DNA from: JBKECY01 sp047975025
GTDB taxonomy: Bacteria; Bacillota; Clostridia; Lachnospirales; Lachnospiraceae
DNA length: 47,195 nt
Assembly: GCA_047975025.1 (NCBI GenBank)
Contig: JBKECY010000072.1
Coordinates: forward strand, 1 to 47,195
Direction of reading: 5' to 3'
The translations under genes and the position numbers were made by a program. The notes under the pieces were generated by a model. That model was not told the origin of the DNA and ran no database searches. It saw nothing but the letters and a program-made list of their open reading frames with translations. Of the stretch, positions 41,348 to 47,195 are shown piece after piece; positions within the stretch are counted from its first letter, which is position 1; each line of letters begins with the position of its first letter.

Positions 41348-42322
41348 CTAAGTATCAATACTTTTAAAAAAACTGGGTGAATATCCCATGATTTTTTTGA
41401 ACATTCTGGAATAGTAATTCGGGTCAAAAATGCCTACCCGGGCGGCGGCTTCCGTAATTGTAGATTTCTCACGCTCCAGATATTCGAGGAATTTGACGAT
41501 CCGCATGCGATTCAAATATTCTACCGGTGTAAGACCTGTGACATCCTTAAACACTTCTCTGAAATAGCTGATACTAATATATTCTTTTTGTGCCATTTCC
41601 GTAAAATCTATTTTTTCTTCCAGATGATTTTCAATATACACCAACGTCTTTAATATCATATCCCTCTTCTGATTAGATCTCCCCTTCATTCGCTGCATCC
41701 TCTGGTTTCTTACACGACTCAAAGTAACCAGAATCAATTGCAGATAGGCGGATTTTGCATAGACACTGTTAATTTCCTGTTGTGTCTGCTCTCTGTGCAT
41801 GCTGTGCAGTAAATTCAGCACTGCATCAAATTCAAGCGGATCCAGATGAATTATCCCCTGTTTGTTCAGATTTGTCTGACGGAGATCTCCACTTGTTTCT
41901 TCGTTAAATGTTACAAACTGCAGCAACTCATCCCACTGTCTGGTAAGCTCTGAGCCCGAGGGGACACTAGGATGTCTAGACGTGATGTTTTTGAGCATTT
42001 GATTATTCTCATCGCTTAGCTCTTCAGGATAAAACAAGCAGTTGATAATACTGACCGGTGCCTGCAAATCATAGGCATGCGGCCTGTTAGGTGCCACAAG
42101 GAATACATCTCCGGGAATCAGCGGAATCTGCACACCATTATACGTATGCTTACAGGAGCCTTTTACAATAATCGCAAACTCATAATATTTCTGGCAATGC
42201 ATCTCAACAGGCTTACTGTCATTCCATATTTCAACCGATATAGGTGTCGTGTCATAGACTTTAAAATCTTTATACGGATACTTAGCGGCATCTTGCAGGC
42301 TGTGTTCATATGTTTTCATCAT
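41348..42322 (-). CDS. AraC-family regulator 4 (paired with UroD-like gene 3)
   Basis: The 324-residue regulator has a cupin sensor (about 35-120; YYEFAIIVKG and GDVFLVAPNRPHAY) and an AraC DNA-binding domain (about 225-324) with NYYSRMFKK and GYSPSFFK near the end. AGGAGG precedes the ATG at 42322 by seven bases. Its sensor and reader domains match AraC regulator 1 closely (for example the shared YLNR.RI.K.LE and ..VGI.D.NY.SR.FKK.MG patterns), so the two are paralogs. It lies 112 bases after UroD-like gene 3 on the same strand and may be co-transcribed with it and activate it. Confidence 0.9.
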   Translation of the reverse strand: MMKTYEHSLQDAAKYPYKDFKVYDTTPISVEIWNDSKPVEMHCQKYYEFAIIVKGSCKHTYNGVQIPLIPGDVFLVAPNRPHAYDLQAPVSIINCLFYPEELSDENNQMLKNITSRHPSVPSGSELTRQWDELLQFVTFNEETSGDLRQTNLNKQGIIHLDPLEFDAVLNLLHSMHREQTQQEINSVYAKSAYLQLILVTLSRVRNQRMQRMKGRSNQKRDMILKTLVYIENHLEEKIDFTEMAQKEYISISYFREVFKDVTGLTPVEYLNRMRIVKFLEYLEREKSTITEAAARVGIFDPNYYSRMFKKIMGYSPSFFKSIDT

Positions 42323-42434
42323 TTGTACACCTCCTCTATCTAGGAACAAAGGCATAATAAAAATACGACCCAGAACATAACAAACAACAACTTCCGATTC
42401 TTACTTGAAGTATATCATCTTTTTCACATTTTGT

Positions 42435-43658
42435 TTACTGTTTTAAAATTTCTACGTTTTCATTACGTAGCTGTGCCATGACTTCCTTAAGACGTCTTAC
42501 ATAATATTGATAGTTTTCAAGCGGCGTATCCGGCGCTGCCTGATGATCCGTACAAATGATGCATCCTCCCTGACGAATTACCGGCTTTAGTCTGTCAAGT
42601 TCCTTTTCAATTGCTTCTTTACTTTCAATAATGCAAAGCTTGTTGAACCCACCGATGAACTTCAATGTCGGGAATTGCTTGCGTACTTCCACAATATCCA
42701 CACCCGCATTCACATCTACCGGAAGTACACCGTCCAGACCACATTCCAGGATTTTAGGGATCATAATCGTAAAATCTCCGTCAGTATCTATAATAACATT
42801 TTTTATTCCCTTTTCTTTTAAGAACGGAATCAATTCCCGGTAGTAAGGTGACATGAATTCTTCAAAAATGTCTGGCGAAATCATCGGGCCGGTCTTGCCA
42901 CTAAAATCCTCTTCAAAGAAGATAAGACTTGGGGTAATAATCTCCAGGATTCCGCCCAGCTGTTCCTTGTAGACATCTGCTACAAAACGGCAGATATCTT
43001 GCAGCACTTCCGGTTCGTCATAATATGCATACAGCTGCTCCTCATTTCCCATCAAGAAGCGTGGTGTCCAGAAAAAACCGCTGACTCTTAAGCGAACTAC
43101 AAAATCTCCGTTACGGCATCCTTCAGCAAATCTTCCATAAGCTTTTTGCATATTCTCAGGCGTCAGCTGTTCCTTGATGACTTTCTGAATATGTGCCTTA
43201 TACTCCAGCCAATCTTCCATGCATGTGACTACCGGCTTTATATCTGATACAAGACCAGGACCTTTTGGGTACTTTCTGATCCAGCCGTCTCGGTCACGTT
43301 TTATCACATATTCCTCCGTATCTTCGCGTATTTCTTCTTCATATGAAATAAATGGAATTCTAAAGGAAACTCGCATCACAGGGTCCCAGCCCAGCCCTGT
43401 TTCATGTTTAAACACAGGTTCTGCCATCATAGTATTGTAATAATCCTGCCAAGGCTCATATGGCTCTTTATAGGCATATAAATTATCGGTAGGCAATGTA
43501 GCGAATTTTACCGTATCAAGAAAACCGGTATCATACCCTTGTTCCTTCCAGTTTGCCACTGTTTTATCCCAGGGATACATACTTTCTTCTATACATCCCC
43601 TATCTAATCCTTCATTTGAAAATGCTAATGTTGCAACTTCTCTTTCCCAATTGTTCAT
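42435..43658 (-). CDS. UroD-fold protein 3 (methyltransferase-like)
   Basis: The 407-residue protein has the UroD barrel pattern, with FFEEDFSGKTGPMISP (about 253-268), a following IDTDGD strand, GVLPVDVNAG and a late CIICTDHQ cysteine pair that may bind metal. The Asp-rich motif after strand five is where MtaA-type enzymes place zinc ligands. It differs strongly from the other two UroD-like proteins. The ATG at 43658 has AAAGGAG five bases upstream. Its promoter region carries two copies of the AraC motif exactly 21 bases apart, and an AraC gene follows. No heme or corrinoid gene is close. The substrate is unknown. Confidence 0.68.
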   Translation of the reverse strand: MNNWEREVATLAFSNEGLDRGCIEESMYPWDKTVANWKEQGYDTGFLDTVKFATLPTDNLYAYKEPYEPWQDYYNTMMAEPVFKHETGLGWDPVMRVSFRIPFISYEEEIREDTEEYVIKRDRDGWIRKYPKGPGLVSDIKPVVTCMEDWLEYKAHIQKVIKEQLTPENMQKAYGRFAEGCRNGDFVVRLRVSGFFWTPRFLMGNEEQLYAYYDEPEVLQDICRFVADVYKEQLGGILEIITPSLIFFEEDFSGKTGPMISPDIFEEFMSPYYRELIPFLKEKGIKNVIIDTDGDFTIMIPKILECGLDGVLPVDVNAGVDIVEVRKQFPTLKFIGGFNKLCIIESKEAIEKELDRLKPVIRQGGCIICTDHQAAPDTPLENYQYYVRRLKEVMAQLRNENVEILKQ

Positions 43659-43766
43659 AGCGACTCCTTTTCTCTGCAAACGCAGCTACTGTACTTACTA
43701 TAAATGTTTCATCACGTGCACTATAATGCTATGATTTTATTCTATCATAGCTCTGATTTTTGCTTT

Positions 43767-43801
43767 ATGCACAAAGCACCAAAAAGCAAGCACAAAACAC
43801 C
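43767..43801 (-). promoter_or_regulatory. AraC-type tandem operator of UroD-like gene 3
   Basis: ATGCACAAAGCACC (43767-43780) and AAGCACAAAACACC (43788-43801) are direct repeats with a 21-base period. A further weaker copy is at 43838-43851. The proximal copy lies 18 bases upstream of a TATGAT box (43744-43749) and so covers the -35 position, as in activation by AraC proteins. Confidence 0.6.
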
Positions 43802-43917
43802 ACACTCTATCTTTTATGTGAGAATTTTCCTCTACTTCTGCACAAAATGGAAAATTTAGATTTTTTTGCACCTTTTTTTCCGATATATATGGTATACTTT
43901 TTAAAAAATAGCAAGAA

Positions 43918-45419
43918 TTGAGGTTTACCGTAAATGTTTATATCCTGGACACTGCCACAAAACGGCGAATTCAAATGATCGAACTTCTAAATGAACAGCA
44001 GGACTGGATTTCTATTAAAGAAATCGCCCAGAGAATTTCTTGCTCTGAGCGCATTATCAATAATGATATCCGATTCTGCAATGCTATGTTCCGTCACTCT
44101 AAAATCATTACATCACAATTTGGGGTACGTTATAAAATGCCGGTCTTTCTTGGTATGCGACGGCTTTATCAGATGATTCTGGAACAAAGTGTGGAGTTCC
44201 AGCTTTTAGAGACGGTTTTTTTGATAACACTTTATCCGTATACGATTTGGAGACGAATTTTTATATCAGTGCTTCCTCTTTGTATAAACGACTCAGAAAA
44301 ATCAACACAGCACTTGCCGCTTTTGACTTATCACTGAAAATGAAGCCCTGTCATATCACAGGTGACGAAAGAAAAATCCGGTATTTTTATTCTTTGTATT
44401 TTGCGGAGCGCTACTCCCCTCTGGAGTGGCCGTTTAGAGACAGCAGAGAAAAACTGGATGTATTTCTGGCCGCCAGTATAAAAGACAATCCACGCCTGGA
44501 GCTTCCTTCGCATTTTAATGAACTACGGCTATGGACAGCTATTTCTCTGCACCGCATCCGTCAGGGGCACCATATTCAGGCGCTGACCGACCCCGTTTTT
44601 CATGATATTCCTGACCCCTACAAGCACAGCGAAGTCTATCAGAACTATGAGAATATGCAAGGACTCTCTTTTAGCCCGAATTTTTTCAAACAACTGTTTT
44701 TAATATTTGAAGGGAGGCAATTCGTACATACGCCCCAAGAAGCCGCCAGTCTGGCAGAAGTCGATTCTGATTTTGCCACGCTTCGGGAAAAGGTCAGCAC
44801 GATTATCTATAATTTTGCCGATCAGGTCAGCATCCCGCTGCCTAACAAAGAAACTCTGATTTTAGAAGTCTTGAACCACCTGGACAATATAAAGGCGCAT
44901 TATCCGTCTCCCAGATACATTCTCTATGATTCTAAGCGACACTTTTCTGATGCCGCACGCTACTATTCACTGGATTTTTACCAGCTGATGCTCAAGCATA
45001 CTGGGGACTTGCTGCAAGTCGCAGGATTACCTGTAACTGATACTTTAAAGGATGAATTACTCTATGTTATTTTGACGAACTGGGAAGATTTAATTATTCA
45101 TATTTACTCTATGAAGAAAAAGATTAAAGTACTGGTATTAAGCTTTTTCGACCTGCGCCATGGAGAATTGCTGGCAGATGTGCTGGCTACACATTTTCCA
45201 AAGCAGATTGTGGCCGAGACCTATCGGGAAGCTGTGGTTTCTCTGGAAAAAATCGAAGCCATGGATTACGACCTGCTTGTCACTGATTTCCCCTTTTCTT
45301 CCAAGGAGGGCCGTCCCTGTATCTGCGTCAATAACATTCCGACCCAGACAGATATTGTTAATATCTCTGCGGTCGTCAGTGAATTGTTCGTTGCCTCTAT
45401 TCTTGAAACACCACAATAG
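43918..45419 (+). pseudogene. Mga/AtxA-like transcription regulator, broken by a frameshift
   Basis: The first frame (to about 44222) encodes an N-terminal helix-turn-helix of the Mga type (ISIKEIAQRISCSERIINNDI). The second frame, open to 45419, continues with the Mga core and a C-terminal EIIB-like domain (KVLVLSFFDLRHGE to DLLVTDFPF). Adding one T to the T7 run at 44216-44222 joins them into one protein of about 500 residues, the usual length, with LLETVFFDNTLSVYDLET across the junction. The only in-frame start is a TTG at 43918; the ATG at 43934 with GAGG upstream is in another frame, which hints at a second lesion. It may be a pseudogene, a sequencing error or a slippage-controlled gene. 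Confidence 0.7.
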
Positions 45420-45424
45420 CGCAA

Positions 45425-45456
45425 AAGGAGCCGGTTCCAATATGAACCGACTCCTT
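45425..45456. terminator. Bidirectional terminator between the Mga-like gene and the ABC exporter
   Basis: AAGGAGCCGGTTC (45425-45437) pairs with GAACCGACTCCTT (45444-45456) with one mismatch. A short A-run lies at the left and T residues at the right. Confidence 0.75.
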
Positions 45457-45460
45457 ACTT

Positions 45461-47195
45461 TTATGCTGTTGCCTCTTCGATTTGCTCAAACTGACTATTG
45501 TACATATCTGCATAGACGCCATCCTGGGCGAGCAGCACATCATGTGTTCCCTGCTCTACAATATCACCGTTCTTCATGACCAGTATCAGATCAGCATCTT
45601 TGATCGTAGAGAGCCGGTGGGCGATGACGAAGCTGGTACGCCCTTTCATCAGATTGTTCATTGCCTTTTGTATCTGCATCTCAGTACGTGTATCAACACT
45701 TGAGGTTGCCTCATCCAAAATCAGAATCGGCTTATTCGCTAAGATTGCACGCGCTATCGTCATCAGCTGCTTTTGTCCCTGCGAGATGTTGCTTGCATCT
45801 TCATTGAGCTCCATGTCGTAGCCTCCCGGCAGTGTCTGTATGAAGCGATGCACATGTGCGGCTTTTGCTGCCGCTACAATCTCTTCTTCCGTCGCATCCG
45901 ACTTTCCATAGCGGATATTCTCCCGAATAGTTCCTTTGAACAGCCATGTTTCCTGTAATACCATGCCCATTGCCGTTCTAAGGTCCGCTCTTTCAAATTC
46001 CCGAATATCATGTCCATCAATGCAGATTCTGCCACTGTTCACATCATAGAAACGCATCAGCAGCTTAACCATTGTGGTCTTGCCGGCACCTGTCGGACCA
46101 ACGATCGCCACTGTCTGTCCAGGCGTCACGTTGCAGGTAAAATCATTGATGATAATCTTGTCACTGTCGTAACCGAATTGTACATTTTCAAATGACACAT
46201 TTCCTTCGACTGTGCCGATTCGAACGCCTTCCTCGGCTGTCTCCACTTCTTCCTCTTCTCCGAGGAATTCAAAGACACGCTCTGCTGCTGCCGCCATACT
46301 TTGCAGCATATTGGATACCTGCGCCAATGTTGTAATCGGCTGTGTAAAGGAACGCACGTATTGGATGAAGGCCTGAATATCTCCTACGGTGATGCTGCCG
46401 CGAAATGCCAGTATACCGCCGGCAATGGCAACTCCCACATACCCTAAGTTTCCTACAAAGCTCATAATTGGCTGCATCAGACCTGAGAAGAACTGGCTTT
46501 TCCAGGCTGAGTCGAACAGCACGTCATTCGTATTGTTGAACTCATCAACCGCCTCGGCTTCGTAGTTGAATAACTTAACCACATTATGGCCGCTTATAGT
46601 TTCTTCCACCTGTCCGTTGATTTTACCCAGATAGGCCTGCTGTGTTGTAAAGTATTTCTGACTGAATCGAATGACTCGTCCGATCAGCAAAATAGATACC
46701 GGGAGGATGACCACCGCTATTAAGGTCATAAGCGGGCTTATGGTCAGCATCATAATCAGAACACCCACAATTGTGCAGATACTTGTAATCAGCTGAGTCA
46801 CACTTTGATTAAGACTTTGTCCCAGCGTATCTACATCATTGGTGATGCGGGAAAGTACATCGCCGACCGTCCTGCTTTCAAAATACTTCATGGGCATACG
46901 ATTGATCTTTTCACTGATTTCCTTTCTCATCTTGAAGCAGATTTTCTGCGTAATCCCACTCATGGTCCATGACTGGATAAAGCTAAAGAGTGAACTGAAC
47001 AGATATACGACCAGCATCCCCAGTAATATACTGGCAATCTTGGAAAAATCAATGCCGCCGCTTCCGGAGAACTTAGCCACCAGACCGTTGGCAAGCTCAG
47101 TGATGGCTTTACTAAGTATCTTAGGGCCGGTAATGATAAATGCGGTACTAAGAATCGCAAAAATCATAACAAGTACGGTTCCTACTTTATAACGC
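45461..47195 (-). CDS. ABC exporter subunit with consensus ATP site (5' end beyond window)
   Basis: This is a fused exporter half. Residues upstream of the first in-window ATG (47167) stay in frame to the window edge and look like the end of the first membrane helix region (RYKVGTVLV), so the true start lies outside. The ATPase domain has Walker A GPTGAGKTT, signature ISQGQ, Walker B LILDEATS with the catalytic Glu, and IAHRLST with the switch His. The LSQGQ-like signature and intact Glu/His mark it as the consensus half of a heterodimer, like the protein encoded at 6652; the degenerate partner should lie just to the right of the window. Confidence 0.92.
   Translation of the reverse strand, partial: RYKVGTVLVMIFAILSTAFIITGPKILSKAITELANGLVAKFSGSGGIDFSKIASILLGMLVVYLFSSLFSFIQSWTMSGITQKICFKMRKEISEKINRMPMKYFESRTVGDVLSRITNDVDTLGQSLNQSVTQLITSICTIVGVLIMMLTISPLMTLIAVVILPVSILLIGRVIRFSQKYFTTQQAYLGKINGQVEETISGHNVVKLFNYEAEAVDEFNNTNDVLFDSAWKSQFFSGLMQPIMSFVGNLGYVGVAIAGGILAFRGSITVGDIQAFIQYVRSFTQPITTLAQVSNMLQSMAAAAERVFEFLGEEEEVETAEEGVRIGTVEGNVSFENVQFGYDSDKIIINDFTCNVTPGQTVAIVGPTGAGKTTMVKLLMRFYDVNSGRICIDGHDIREFERADLRTAMGMVLQETWLFKGTIRENIRYGKSDATEEEIVAAAKAAHVHRFIQTLPGGYDMELNEDASNISQGQKQLMTIARAILANKPILILDEATSSVDTRTEMQIQKAMNNLMKGRTSFVIAHRLSTIKDADLILVMKNGDIVEQGTHDVLLAQDGVYADMYNSQFEQIEEATA

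Noticed and set aside
44200..44250. Programmed ribosomal frameshift in the Mga-like gene
   Set aside because: No downstream pseudoknot or stimulatory element is apparent and such regulators are not known to use it; error, slippage or decay are simpler.
1..47195. CRISPR arrays, tRNA or rRNA genes, prophage or integrative element modules
   Set aside because: No regularly spaced repeats, no tRNA or rRNA sequence and no integrase, relaxase or phage structural genes were recognised.

Overview
The window looks like a chromosomal segment of an anaerobic Gram-positive bacterium of the class Clostridia, most likely Lachnospiraceae-like. This rests on moderate GC, AGGAGG-type ribosome binding sites, Gram-positive lipoprotein signals, many AraC-type and YesM/YesN-type regulators, a ZTP riboswitch on fhs and an Mga-like regulator. 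This is inferred from gene content; no rRNA or tRNA gene is visible to fix the taxonomy.

Left part (1-13 kb), mostly housekeeping. An FtsX-like permease gene is cut off by the end of an IS3-family element at the left edge. Next comes a minus-strand set: YfcE-like phosphodiesterase, rdgB, a THUMP RNA methyltransferase, a second YfcE-like phosphodiesterase and a DUF1700 membrane protein. A 345-base spacer holds a candidate small RNA. A heterodimeric ABC exporter pair follows, behind a SlyA/MarR-like operator. Then come fhs under a ZTP riboswitch, mgsA, a first UroD-fold protein and a DUF308 membrane protein.

Middle part (13-24 kb), an inositol-like or cyclitol-like catabolic region. It holds an IolG-type dehydrogenase, a complete RbsABC-type sugar importer (two permeases, lipoprotein, double ATPase), two AraC regulators, a sugar phosphate isomerase-like TIM barrel, a second UroD-fold protein and a small PNPOx-like flavoprotein. 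A short motif close to TAGCACAAAACAAC recurs in the promoters of several of these genes, twice as 21-bp direct repeats, which suggests one AraC regulon.

Right-middle part (24-36.7 kb), an alpha-xyloside locus. Ten minus-strand genes run from a xylA-like isomerase, PfkB kinase and class II aldolase, through a YesM/YesN two-component system, to an oligosaccharide ABC importer and a YicI-type GH31 alpha-xylosidase, with a divergent AraC gene at the head. Importer, glycosidase, isomerase, kinase and aldolase together form a plausible route from an imported xyloside to triose level, but without an FGGY xylulokinase.

Right end (36.7-47.2 kb). A purine salvage operon (ade, BMP-family lipoprotein, guaD) is followed by a fourth AraC regulator next to a third UroD-fold protein, an Mga-like regulator broken by a frameshift at a T7 run, and half of another ABC exporter cut by the window edge.

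The most unusual signals are the shared 21-bp-spaced operator motif linking dispersed sugar and UroD genes, three divergent UroD-like proteins without any corrinoid protein, the isomerase-kinase-aldolase operon replacing xylulokinase, and the candidate small RNA.
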